Part shown: in pieces, positions 40,900 to 52,900 of the stretch
How the letters are laid out: each line of letters opens with the position of its first letter
Position numbering within the stretch: position 1 is the first letter of the stretch
NCBI GenBank assembly: GCA_000310025.1
Contig: FN649738.1
Location: forward strand, 1,642,545 to 1,706,544
From: Ectocarpus siliculosus
Taxonomy: Eukaryota; Sar; Phaeophyceae; Ectocarpales; Ectocarpaceae
Direction: 5' to 3'
DNA: 64,000 nt
Notes under the pieces: generated by a model
Databases searched by the model: none
Told to the model about the DNA's origin: nothing
The model's input: the letters and a program-made list of their open reading frames with translations, nothing else
Translations under genes and position numbers: made by a program

Positions 40900-43800
40900 T
40901 TACTCAAGTTCCACCGTGGCTCCTACCGCCTCTAGCTTGGCCTTCATTGCCTCCGCCTCATCCTCCTTCAAGTCTTCCTTCACCACCTATGTTTAGTTTA
41001 GCACGCAACGAAATCGATTTTAGTTTCAAGTATTGAGGCATTATGCGTCGGGATCCAGGCCACGAGACATAGGGGGGGGGGGGGGGGGGGGGGTCCTAAT
41101 CGTGGGTGGCGGAATCCTTTAAACCTTGGCCTCCCCTCCCTTCNNNNNNNNNNNNNNNNNNNNNNNNNNNNNNNNNNNNNNNNNNNNNNNNNNNNNNNNN
41201 NNNNNNNNNNNNNNNNNNNNNNNNNNNNNNNNNNNNNNNNNNNGGGGGGGGGGGGGGTGTACTCATAGTCGTGCATGCCGTAGTCGTTAGACCATTGACC
41301 TCGCATCCCTACAAAGCCGGGACGGAGCATGCCGGGTTCTCACCGGACCAGGCTCTCACATCACCAAGCGCGAAGCACCGTGAGGTATTCGGCAAGTCGC
41401 ATTTCCAGAGGAGACATATCAGGAGACAGCACTTCACGCGGGTCGCAAGAAAAAAGAGAGTACTCACGCAACAAGCCTCCTAAGGAGGACTTGAATGATC
41501 GGACTGCTACATACAGAAATCGGATACGCCTGCTGCAGCCAGCCAGCCCTCTGTAATAGGTCGCCCTTGCGACGTTCAGAGAGAGAGAGAGCAGGGTTTC
41601 ATGAATGCGAACTGGAATTTTCAGTTTTATGGGGGGGGTGGGGGGCACTTGGCGTGGGGACAGGAGGCACCATCGCCCTTGCATGGTCGCTCTCGACCAG
41701 CGCCCCCCTCCCAAAAAACAGCGGGCGTTCGGACCTCTCAGCTTGTAGTTAGCAGCATGAACTATTGAGACTTGGCAGCATGAGTGTTTACGCACAGTTT
41801 CCTTGAGAAACAGCGCCCTCTCGGTACGCTAGTAGAGTTCAAACAACCACAAAAAAAAAAATCCACAGCATTTCGTGAAAGGCGCCTGTCTCTTGCGAGT
41901 AACAGACATCGTGGCGCCAGCAGACTTGCAGGCGGCAGCAATACACCGACTTTCACCAAAAGAAACGCTGCCCTTACAGAAGCCGATGGTTTGTTTAGAG
42001 AGAGAGAGAGAGAGCAGCCAACGGCCATAAGAAAGGCTCGTCGAAGAAGTTGAGTGGAGTCATTCGCTCACCTGGGGCAGGCTCTCCACCATCTCCTTCG
42101 CTTCCCTCAGTCCAAGACCGGTGATCACTCTCACTTCCTTGATCACCTGAGAAGCAGCGACAAACGCAAAAGGGAAGCCGATAGGGAGTGCGATACTAAA
42201 CCAACACACCAACTCGTGTTGTGGATGCATGTGCCACGTCCTGCGGTCGTTGTAAGGGACCGACGGCCACCTTGGACGACGCAAACATGTCACATTTCGA
42301 GGGCAATGGTGGGTCGTTCAGTTAGTCTACATGCCAAGGGAACCCGGGCTGCAAGCGAGGGCAACGTCGGCAAATTTGACAGGTCGGCTCAGGTATCCCC
42401 ATACCACACGAAAGACGGGTCGAGAAACGCGTGGAAAAGTACGCAGAAGCACGTTCTTCGTCCGCCGACCGGAGCAAATGGTCGAGGCACGCCCATGACA
42501 AGTCAAAGTCAACCACGAAAAAGCCGAATACAGTAGCAACAGCCGTCCGCTGAAGGCCGCCGCCATCACCCGCCACTAATCCAACAAAAAAAAAAAACGC
42601 AAAGAACGACGGCAGCAACAACAACTTCAACAAATGCCACCACAGGGCAAAAATCACCAACCGAGACCATTTCGCCCACCACAGACCCCGACCTCACCGC
42701 CACCACGATTACCAAGTCGCCGCTGGCTGGTGGAGGTGGGGCTTTGCCACCAAAAGTCAGCGAGCAAGGCGGTACGGCCAACACCCGCACCTTAATCTTC
42801 GCCTTGTCGCCGAACCCGGTGACCTTGACCTTGAAGATGGTCTTCTCCGCGGCGGCGGCGGGCGCATCCCCGTCCCCACCGCCAGACTCTCCTCCGCCGT
42901 CCGCGCCCCCGAAGCTTAGCGTGGGAAGCTCATCCAGGCCAAGCTTGTTCTGGGTGTGGTGAGAGGCGACGGGCGGCACGAAGGAAAACCACAGAGCAGC
43001 AGAGGTTTCACGCACGCACTTGGAAATGCCACTTCGAGAGCGGTACTACAAGAAGACTTTCGGTTCGGCCGATTGCGCTGCAAGGGAGGGAGGGAGCAAC
43101 CGGTGCTCTCAAGCTGGGTTGGACACAAAACCCGACTGTCCTGCTGCCGTTGACAGACTTGTGCCTTACATGTCGCCGTGATACGATCCGTGTCATCGCA
43201 TTGCACCAAGCTTGTGCTCTACCACCACAACTTTCTTCAATTCTTGCACATCGTGATTCTACTACATATCGCGTACCACACGAGATAACACACCCGGTCA
43301 TGGGATGGTTTTCGCTCAACATGAGCCCAAAACGTAAGAATACTCTCTGCAGGTCAAGTACTAGGGTGACAGCAGTTACTACCGCACTATAATCGACGAA
43401 ACTCTCTTTTCAAACACCACAAATGTTGTCACCGGGGTGTTACGTAACTTCTTCCTCACCTTGAACACGTCGATCAGCATAGCCATCTCGACGAAGTTCA
43501 AAGACTCGATGCTCGCCATCACCTCCAGCACCTGTGCCACCATCGCCATCGTTGTCATCACCGGAACACACCATGCGCACACAAACATGGCGGGGGTGGA
43601 ATGTCAAAGAAGTAGCTCTAAATTCTAACCTGGAATAACATGTTGTTCCGGGCTATGAGCTCTTGCATCCGCTCTCCGCGACACCCCTTTTCGGTGGGCG
43701 ACCGCGATGGATGAAGCGCATTGCCCCTATTTTCGTTGAGTCATTCCATGTTTTGCCGTCGCCCCCAGCTTCTAAATACCTACACGTACCTTTCGCCTCG

Positions 43801-45387
43801 AAGTGGAGATCTTCGACCAGTGGTCATATTGACAAGAACTCCCCCGGCATATTTAGCAATGGTTATGAATACATCTGTAGGGCCTGCTTCAACTTTTGTT
43901 GTTCTCGTCATGACCCCACCACCAGCACGCGAAACTGCTTCTGCACTCACACAGAGCCATATAACGAGCAGTTGCCATGAAAAGTGTACTTAGAATACTG
44001 CTGTCGTGCCTCGTAGCAAACGCGCTGCGAAATGTGATCGATTTTCGCTCTTGCATATAGATACCTTCACCGCCGTATCGACCGGTGCACGTGGCCCTCC
44101 TGTGTATACAGCAGCCATCTAGAGCAACCTGCATCATTCCATGCAGCAGCAGCATCAAGACCATTTTTGTGCTACTCCCAGGAAACTTAAATCACCTTGG
44201 GAGACGGTTCGGCGACGATGGACGGGTCAAGCGGCGGCGGCGGCCCCGGGTCCCCGTCATCCTCCACCATCCCCTCCAGCGGGTTCTCCTCCACCGTGGA
44301 AGCGGCTTCCCCGTCCCCTGATTGCGCCCCGCTGCCGCCGCCCCCCCCTCCCCCCTTGCCGGCCTCTGCAGCTGGCGGCCCACTCGTGTCCTCGGTGGCG
44401 GCATCGGCACCAGCGGTGGTCGAGAACCTGACTCGGCCACCGTTGCCGTTGCCGGCGTCTGGTCTGTAGACAGGCGGGAGTGCTGCCGGCAGCACTCTTC
44501 CTCGTGCTGCCGCTGCTGCTACTGCTGGTGGTGTCGCCGCTACCACTGCTGTAGCGCATCCTCTGGTAGAGGAAGGTCCTACTGCTGTGTGTTTGCTGCT
44601 GCTGTGTCAGAAGGGGTGCAAGAGACAGCAGTTTGACGCGTGGGAGGACGTTGGATGCAGGACTTGCTCGGGACGTGAGCTTTTGATAAGATGATGGGGT
44701 CAACCTAGAGGGAAAAACTGAAAAACTCACATATATTACCCCTTTTTCGAGAAACGCAACGACGCCAAGTACCGGAGCTGTACCACATATAATGCTGACA
44801 ACCCGAAGCCGCTGAGCTATCACGTAGTACAAATTTTCGCAAGCAACGAAACTGCTTTGGATGTTGTTCGGGTACTGCTGTAGCAGAGCATGGCAGGTAA
44901 CCCTGCGTGCTATGCCGTGCGATGCATAACTGACAGAACAACAGCGGTTAGTCACATGACATGCACAGAACACAGGCGATAAGACCCGAGTTCGACGACG
45001 ATGCCACAAGCAACAACGCATTTCCTGCGTCGAGAACAGAACCTCCGGGACCAAACCGCGTGTGTGTTATCCGATTGCCTGTCACTTCAACGGTACATGC
45101 CCGAGAGACGACGAAGAAACACACGATGTATGGAGCTACCAACACCGCACGTCTGTCTGTTGTACAAGGCGCCCTTGTCGTGCAAAGCACCAACAGGGTC
45201 CACTCGGTTGAGACAGCGCGCGCTGAAACACAAACATGCTGCTCGGAGCGTGCCGCGTACAGCCTCCAGCTTCTTACCTATCATCTAGCCCCCGCTGCAC
45301 CAGTGGCCATGTCGCCGCCGGCGCTGGCGTCCTACATCTTCGCCCCCCGCTCGCAAGCCCCCGGCACATGGACGTTGCCAGAGTCAT
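40900..45387 (-). CDS. MRPL12: mitochondrial large-subunit ribosomal protein bL12m (L7/L12 family)
   Basis: Stalk protein of the mitochondrial ribosome, which recruits translational GTPases. Exons (minus): 45387-45278, 44562-44196, 43671-43630, 43531-43460, 42949-42791, 42146-42072 and 40986-40900. All phases agree, giving about 303 residues. The Arg/Ala-rich N terminus (MTLATSMCRGLASGGRRCR) looks like a mitochondrial presequence. A long Gly/Pro/acidic linker follows, then a dimerisation helix (MASIESLNFVEMAMLIDVFK), a Gly-rich hinge, and the L7/L12 C-terminal domain: EKTIFKVKVTGFGDKAKIK, then VIKEVRVITGLGLREAKEMV, ending DEAEAMKAKLEAVGATVELE. Bacterial L7/L12 is about 120 residues, so the extra length is the N-terminal extension. 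The exon 3 acceptor could instead be 12 bases upstream. An assembly gap sits in the last intron and does not touch coding sequence. A mitochondrial over plastid home is inferred from the presequence and the lack of a signal peptide. Confidence 0.9.
41072..41093. repeat. 22-base homopolymer G tract
   Basis: G22 just left of the assembly gap; a second G14 run abuts the gap on its right (41244-41257). Homopolymers probably caused the assembly break. Confidence 0.9.
41144..41243. other. assembly gap (100 N)
   Basis: Exactly 100 N, a conventional gap of unknown size. It lies inside the intron 40987-42071 of bL12m. Confidence 0.98.
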
Positions 45388-45772
45388 CGTTAGCGATCGA
45401 GTGATCAGCAACACAGCACGCTGTCCAGCGATAGACTCCTGCGCAGCAAGAACTCACTGTGCAACTTGCAAGGTACACTACAGCTCCAGGTGAAAATGGC
45501 AGCTATTTGCTTCTTTGAGAGAGAACTACAGAGGTTATGTCCTACTGCTGTTACTCTCTCGCTGTCGCGCCGGCGCCGCTGTGCCGCCGTCGCTGTGGCT
45601 GGAGGAGGGGGACCGCGAATAGGAATGAGCCGGAGGGATGGTCGGCTGGCATTTACTATTATCTGTGAGGTTGTCACTTGTGATTATTTGCCGAAGGCCG
45701 GGTTGTCCTTCCTTGACACAGCAGCAGTACTATTATAGTTGTGTCGTTGTCACGACCGGTCAAGCCCTGCTG
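45388..45772. promoter_or_regulatory. bidirectional promoter region, bL12m / methyltransferase
   Basis: 385 bp separate the divergent start codons at 45387 (minus) and 45773 (plus), so both genes probably share regulatory DNA. A plus-strand ATG at 45496 opens a short frame but is not needed by either model. No TATA box is evident. Confidence 0.5.
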
Positions 45773-48700
45773 ATGGCGAACCCAACACAGCCTGGAATCA
45801 AGGTCATCAATAAGGATTTCAAGCGCGATGATAACGATACTGTGCTTTGCACAGATCGAGTCGAAGTCGAGGTGAAGCTGTGGTGGTAGATGCTGTACAA
45901 ATTCGAATCCACGGTGCGAGCCCGAGTGCTCTTCCTCTCTGCCTCCCCCCCTCTCTCTTGAAGTCTTTCGATGGGGTGGTGAAGGAAAGTGTCGAGAGTC
46001 ACACATGAAATGGTCGTGATGTATTTCATCCACGTGTGATGTGTGGTGCGACGTGCGACTTGTATTCGTCATTTTCAAATGCTCTGAGACACATGATATG
46101 GCAGAGTTCTGTCACGCCTGTCTGTACCAGCAGACTGCTGAGTAGTCAAGTTTAAGTTTTTCAATCGCGGCTAGGGCAGGACCGCATGCGAGGTGACGTC
46201 TATTCCTTCGACACTAATAGTGCTGTTCGTCTTTAGTTTTCCGTTGCAATATTTCCGACGCGTCCGCATGTTGCGTTTTAGAAGCTAGAAAAGTCTGCCC
46301 TCCGTTACCCCGACGTAACCTCTTCTGTGTTACGTGTGTCCCACCACTACTGCACGGCGACCGCTTCGTGTTCTTCTGCCTTCCTTCGAAACCCTGAGTT
46401 CGATGGGGTAACGCTAGACTTGGCGCAGTCGTGGGAAAACGGGGAGGAGATGGCGCCCATTTTCAGCGGAGCGTGCTGGGCGGGCACCGTGGTCTGGCCG
46501 GCTGCGCTGGACCTGTGCGACTACATGAGCGAGCACCTTAGACAGGCGATGGTGGGGGCCACTGTTGTGGAGCTTGGCTGCGGGATGTGAGCCAAGGTTC
46601 AGGCAGAGCATTAGAGTAGCACCTAGGTTTGTTGTAGGACGTCCATCGCTTGCTGCTTGCTGCTGCAAGGGGCGCCCCCCTCTCTGTTGTTGATGGCAAT
46701 GTTGCGACGTCATCCATGAAAAGACTTGTCGAGCTTGATTGATCTTACACCCAGCTGATGCCACACGCCAGCTTACAAATTGTGTTGCGCGTGCCCGGGT
46801 TTCAGCGTGTTGCTTCTCTGTTCGGGTACGACTCGCACACGACTGTATCGATCACACGAAATCATCCCTCCAAGGTGTCGGTCGGCCTCGTTCCAGCCCC
46901 CCCTTTCCCCCTCTCCTAACCCTTCCACCCCCAAACCACAAAAAAATGAAGACTACACCCCACACTTTCCCTCGGTGCCGACACGCGTTCCATGCGACGA
47001 AAAAAGCGGCGTGCCGGGCATGGTTGCCCGCCTCCTCGGGGCTACCGTTGTCCTCACCGAGCAGGACGAGCTCCTCAGCCTTCTGGACAGAAATCTCGAC
47101 GGCAACTTCGCGGGGCACCCGCGGGGCGAGGGTGGCATCCGGAGAGAAGCGCTGGACTGGGAGAGGGAGGCGGACACGGACGGCCTTCTTGCCTCCCTGG
47201 AGCGTTCTGGCACTGCACCGGGAGAAGCAGAGGGAGAACCGGGAGCGGGCGTGCGGAGGAGGTCGACGCGTCTCGACTTCGTCCTCTGCGCAGAGTGAGA
47301 TGGCAACTACTCTCAGTGCTGTGTCTGTAGCTCATGCAGTCGGAGGTGGTGTGGTTCCAGAGGCCTTGTGATTGAGTTTACAACCAGGGTTGGTGATGCC
47401 GGTTCGCTAGAGTAGCCACGTGCTTGTTTGAGAATGTGCATTTACCACGGCAACATGAGCAGCAGATGCGAATTGATCTGTCCTCTGCAAATAGTATCCG
47501 CACTGCTATGCATATTGCGTCAATTTGTGAGTGCCTGCACGTGCCGAACTATTCCTAAGCAGGGCCCTACTCTGACGCAAGCTGCGCTAAAGCCTGCCGG
47601 GCACAGCGAGATACTGCGACAAGTCTTGGACATGTCAATCGTGAAGCAGCATCACTAGACCCTAACCGAAACGTCTGTCCTCTTCCTCTTCTCATCACGG
47701 CTAACACGAATCTATCTGCTGGGGTTGGTGGCGAAGCTGCGTGTTCGAGCCGCTGTACGGCGACTCCTGGAAGGCATTGGCCAAGGTGACGTCATCATTC
47801 AGTGTTGAGGTTTTACTTTTATGCAAGCCCTAGACATAGTTTGTTGGCATTGAAAGCGCTTCTTTCTCGCCAAAACCATTGTTCTTCTCGTGACACTGCA
47901 ACCTGATCTGGGGTCGACGTGCACGTTTTGTGGACTCCAAAAAGCTTTTCGTTCGCTTTTTGGCGACGAGTGTTTTGTCTTTTTATTATTCGTGGCGTGT
48001 GAAGCTGCAAACGGCGCTGTCGGGGCCTGGACAAAACAGAGACCCAAAAAGAACCCCAACCCCCACCCTAGCCTGGGCCGGCGAAAACCCGGCGTGTCGC
48101 TCGGTCCCGGTGTTATGGGGATGCGAGGTCGTAAGGTCGTCAATGGTCTAACGACTACGGTACGGGCGTTACATGAGTACACACACCCCCACCCTCGCAA
48201 GGCGTGTCATTCCGCCGCGCTTTTAATTAGCGTGGTCTTCCGTCTCTCTCTCTCTCTTGGCCCTCTGCCCGTATTTTATGCCTTCTGTTTGCTCTCCGTC
48301 GGTTTTCGGCACGCTCGGTCCTCCTTCTTCCCTCGGTTGCTTTTCTGTGATGCAAAATGATTGGACTACATGTTCACCATGATAAAAAGTTTAGCAGCCC
48401 TCGCTTCTGCAATACGGTACCGACGAACCCAAACCTAACGTCCACACGCGCCCGTCTCTTATCCCTGTGCACATTCAACCCGGCTTAGGTGATGGGACGC
48501 CTCAGCGACGCAGGCACGACCGTCCTCTGCTCCGTGGAGCGTCGAGGGGTCGACGGCGTGCCCGAGTTCCTCCGAGCGTGCGAGGCAGAGGGGTTCTCGC
48601 TGCAGACGGTCTACCGAGCCGCGCCGAGCGCGCCGGCGCCGGTGGAGCTGTACGAGTTTTCCAAGGGGGTGTTTCGAGGAGAGGCGGTGGCCGTGGTAGA

Positions 48701-48830
48701 AAGCGACGGTGGTATGGAGGGTGGCGACGGCAAGGGCAAGCCGATGGAGGGAGAGGGAGGCGGAGCGTTGGAGGTGGTGGATGGTGGAGCCGTAAGTCCA
48801 GGGGCGGGGTCGAAGAGCACAGCGAGATGA
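45773..48830 (+). CDS. METTL21-like protein N-methyltransferase (Methyltransf_16 family)
   Basis: S-adenosylmethionine-dependent methyltransferase of the group that methylates lysines (or N termini) of non-histone proteins such as chaperones and elongation factors. Exons: 45773-45871, 46399-46586, 47007-47294, 47737-47785 and 48489-48830. All phases agree, giving about 321 residues. The pre-motif region has AGTVVWPAALDLCDYM. Motif I is VVELGCGIGVPGMVARLLGA, which forms only when exons 2 and 3 are joined. Motif II is VVLTEQDELLSLL. Post-motif ADCVFEPLYGDSWKALA crosses the exon 3/4 join. After VMGRLSDAGTTVLCSVERR there is a C-terminal part ending in a Gly/Glu-rich low-complexity tail. An acidic insert (about residues 145-190) separates motif II from the D-C-V-F strand. 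The substrate cannot be told from sequence. The first exon (starts MANPTQPGIKV) is less certain than the rest. Confidence 0.85.
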
Positions 48831-49978
48831 TCGATGGTGGTGGCCGCTGGGGCTCATGTAGCTTGGGGTCAAGGTTTACTTGGATGGCAGACGCATGTGG
48901 AGTGGACGGGCCACTCCAACTTCAAAAGTTTTTTTGAACCCCAAGACCAACCAACGGGCGTGTTTTTATTGTTGGGAGATGGCGCACCCTTGTGTCCAAA
49001 CGAGAGAAAACGCCGAAGCCTTCCGCTAAGAAAAGGACGTGGATGCTTCTCTCGCCACAAGCGTCGGACGTCGTTGCATCATCATGGTAACCGCGGGCAC
49101 GCGGAGCAGGCAAGACGATCCGTATGGCCAGATTGGCGCAGTAGTTCATCAAGAGCTCTCACGATATGCTCGTTACGTGTGATGCACGAAATACGCCACA
49201 CGTGTGCTCTTAAGCGACATCCTTCGGTGATACCTCTGACAACTCAAATGACATCTCTCCCTCTTCTCCTCCTTGTCTCTTCTTGCCTCAAATGTTTATT
49301 TAACCCACGCATTCCTTCGAAGAGGTGCCCATCACCACGCCGATAACACCACCCTAGAAATGCGTTGAGGTGGATTTAAGACACACACGGGAAGGCATCG
49401 ATCCCTCTCCTCTCCTCACCGTGCTACTGTATTGTAGGAAGCCAAAGTGCGTAGTGAAGAGACCCAACCGAAGACAACATCATTATTCAACCACAGCAGC
49501 CTTACGAAACTTCGGGCAACTACACTGCACCGCCGGAACCAAAACAACCAGTTGCTTGGGTTGGCGGGGGTGGACACAGGCCAAGCACTTCAATACGTCA
49601 GGATGGAACAAACCAAGAGAGTCAGACAAAAACGCCTCCTTATACAACACAACACACGAAAAGGGGCCCCTGCAAAAGCCACACTGCATCCCCCCATGTG
49701 GACACAACTGTCAGTGGTATCATCACGCCCTCCAGTATACAGACGAAAATAAGGTGTCAGTGGTATCATCACGCCCTCCAGTATACAGACGAAAATAAGG
49801 TGGTATATGGTACGCCGTCAAGCGCAATAGGTATGCAAGCACAATGACTTTCGGGAGGGCGTCGTGACTATCGACGAACACTGAACGCATGCAGGGCACT
49901 CATGGCTACTTCCACCGAAGACTTCATCGGCTTCCCAGGGAAGCGCATTTTCTTAGCGGGGAAGCGAGAATTCGAGAT
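48831..49978. other. intergenic between convergent methyltransferase and syntaxin genes
   Basis: Convergent 3' flanks. It contains the 46-bp tandem duplication at 49711-49802 and no recognisable gene. Confidence 0.45.
49711..49802 (+). repeat. perfect 46-bp tandem duplication
   Basis: Two identical units (49711-49756 and 49757-49802), each starting TCAGTGGTATCATCACGCCC and ending GACGAAAATAAGGTG. Identity implies a recent duplication or an assembly or strand-slippage event. Confidence 0.95.
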
Positions 49979-52900
49979 CTACCGGAACAACACACACACC
50001 ACCACATCACACACCACAACGACGACTTTACGGGTGTCTCGGTCCTGGCTGGTATCCTACTGCCGTACAACAGCAGCAGCACCCGCCGCCGCCGCCGCAG
50101 TAGGCAGCAAAGCAAAGCGTGCCGGGGCAGCAACAAAGACGCGCCACCGGCTCCCATCGCCACTCACCGCTGCACAACGGTAGCGCTTTCGACACTGCTG
50201 CTCTATACATCCAGTCGCGCCCCATGCAGGGCGTCACGTACCAAGTATCCAGAGTGGACACCAAGCATGCGCACAGCCCGTACCGCATTCTTCGTGCGCG
50301 TTCCTCCCGGCCTTAGTGTTACAGCAAAAAAAATCCTTGCTTACTACGAAGTGGTACGACACCTTTCGCCAACGCCCTACACCCAAGCAAGCGAGACACG
50401 CCAGCTTTGTGGTGAAGTCATGACGTCGTCCATGTCCTGAAAGGGGCACGCACTCAAACCAGCCTTCGGAGTAGAGTGCAGGGTCTTGGGGGAGGTCACG
50501 ACACTACACACGACGGCTGGTAGTCGTTCGCCTTCTGAACCTGTGCGTTGAACGAACAAGAGACGCGGCCATAGCAAGATATGAAGCAAGGATCAATCGC
50601 TAATCACAAGAGCTTGGGTGCACCCAGAGATGAATGACCGTCGGTGCAGAGAGATCAAGCGCGGGTGACCTTGCCCACCGCAACACAATAGAGCCCTTCT
50701 CTTGAGAGCCAGTGGGTGTCGTGCAACAGCCACCCCGCCCTATCAACAAGACTGCTTCCAGAACAACGGAACAACGGACAAATACCACGGCTAGCTCCCA
50801 TCTGGAGTACATAGCTTCGACTCAAACGCGGATACATGGCATACCTGAACTAAACCCTCTTGGGCTCTCGCGTGCGCCCCTTCCGTGTTGGTCTCGATTT
50901 CCTCCACCGCTTCCTGCTGCTGCTCCACGATATTCGCCAAGTCTCGGTAGATCTCGTTCACCTGACGGCACGGCGATGGACCAACACAAGGCAACATGTT
51001 CGTTCTCCAGCTTGTTGCTTTGGGTTCTCGACCGAAAACACCAAGGTAAGCGGAAAGACAGTCCTTGCAACAGCGTATATCTGACTGCCACAGCACTCTG
51101 TTGACAACGCCGCGGAGTACCGCCCGCTCTCCATGCATGAAGCCGTTAAAAAAAATCTCGCTGGGGGACCTCAGCTGAGTTGAGAGATGCACAAAGCTGC
51201 GCTTCAGCCGCCAGGACGCTCACCCTGAAGAACACATCAGTACCCCCAACACTTGGTGTAGTAAAACACCAACAACATCGTGCTGGACATCTAGAGGAGA
51301 GTTTGATGGCCGTGAGACATAAAAAAACGAAAGCAAGGTCGGCGTTCACGTCCCCGTTTGCCCAACTACACTATCCCCACCGTCGACCCCGTCACACCTT
51401 GTACAGGCTCTTGTTGATCTGCTGCAGCTCCTCCTCAGTCTCCTGGATGATGGCCGTGTTTATTGCCTCCTCCTGCATCTGCACTCGCTCCCGCCGTTGC
51501 TGAACTTGCATCATGCCTGTCGCACAAAACGAGCCAGAACGAACGGGAATCAAAGGCTCAATACGCAGGAGACACAAGACAAAACCCAGCAAATCAAGCA
51601 ACTCCATGCCGGGTGCACGCAATATTTTTAGAACGGGCGGTGGTTGTACAACGGACAGGAGATGCAACGAGATGAGGACGGGAGATAAAGAAAGAGCTGC
51701 GCCAGACGAACAAGATTTCATAGGTCGAGCACAAGCGTTAAACTGCTGCTGCGCAATTTCCTACGGGTATTTTGTCGACCTGCTGTCATCGTGGTGACAC
51801 TCGGCCTGAACACAGGGACCGCACACGCTACCATTTTGTTGCCCACAAAACGAGACGGCCCTGGGAACAGTCTTAACGAAGCACAGCAGCCGTTTGGATA
51901 TATCGTTGTTGCGCTGCACGCTGCGGGATTGCAGGTGGGCAAAAAAACGAACTAAACATCGGGGTCGTCTTCGGCAGGCTTGACCGAGAGGGAGTTGCGC
52001 GGGGCAAGAAATGGACCAGACGCCACCATCAACGGCATGCAGGAACTCACCCTGCGGTTGGCCGCCTCCGGCCCCGGCGAACGCCACTCGTGCTCGCTCC
52101 TCGTCCTCCTCCACCTGCGACTGCCGCTGAGCGTCCACCTCTCGCATTCTACGTTCCGCCTGAGACAAGGCCCGAGCAGTGTAAAACGATAAGCGCACCG
52201 AGTTAGAGCGATAAGACCGCGCACAGAAAATCCCGCAGAACAGGCAGCTTCGAAGATTTGTCTTGTCAAGACGACCAAAAGCAAGCAACGCGAGGGAAAA
52301 CGAAGCGCGAGGATCTTTCATGGGGCTCTCTCTGTGTTGTGCAGCTGCGGAGGCGTACAGGTAAAACCTCGTTCCGCTGTTCTCTGCGTATGTTCGCGTT
52401 TCCGACGCAGTTCGAGTCGCAATCGTGCGTTGTGTGAGCAGTTCGCCCACCGCAAGAGTTTTCTTATCGAACAACCCCGTTCGCAGGTTGATCCGCATGT
52501 TCGTTCAGTCCCTGGTGACACGATTAGAAGCCAAACTGAAAAATGAACAACCAAGCATCGTAACGCCCCTCTCTACACATACACAAGCCCCGCGATACGA
52601 TACAGGTGCAGGCAGGCAGGCTGGCACCATCAAGCCCACTCTTCCTTTCCTTTCCGTCTGCCCTCCAACCTCAGGGAACGCACACGCAACACCGAACACT
52701 AGGACTCCCACCAAGTCCGGTACCCGGTAGGCTTCACTTCATACTCACCCTCAAGGTAACACTCCCTTGAGGGGTGCCTCCCCGGAAAGGTTTTTATACC
52801 CAAAAAAACACAACAAGACGAAACTCGCAGCAACACGTACATCATCACACACAACCCTCACAAGACTGACGCACGTTCATTGTCGGCTACCGCTGCCGAT

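Noticed and set aside
44141-45054. Overlapping minus frames and plus frames across bL12m exon 2
   Set aside because: Only one frame splices in phase on both sides and yields the presequence-linker-stalk architecture.
47720-47765. tRNA-like string near GCGTGTTCGAGCC
   Set aside because: It overlaps the fourth exon of the methyltransferase (VFEPLYGDSW), which explains the sequence.
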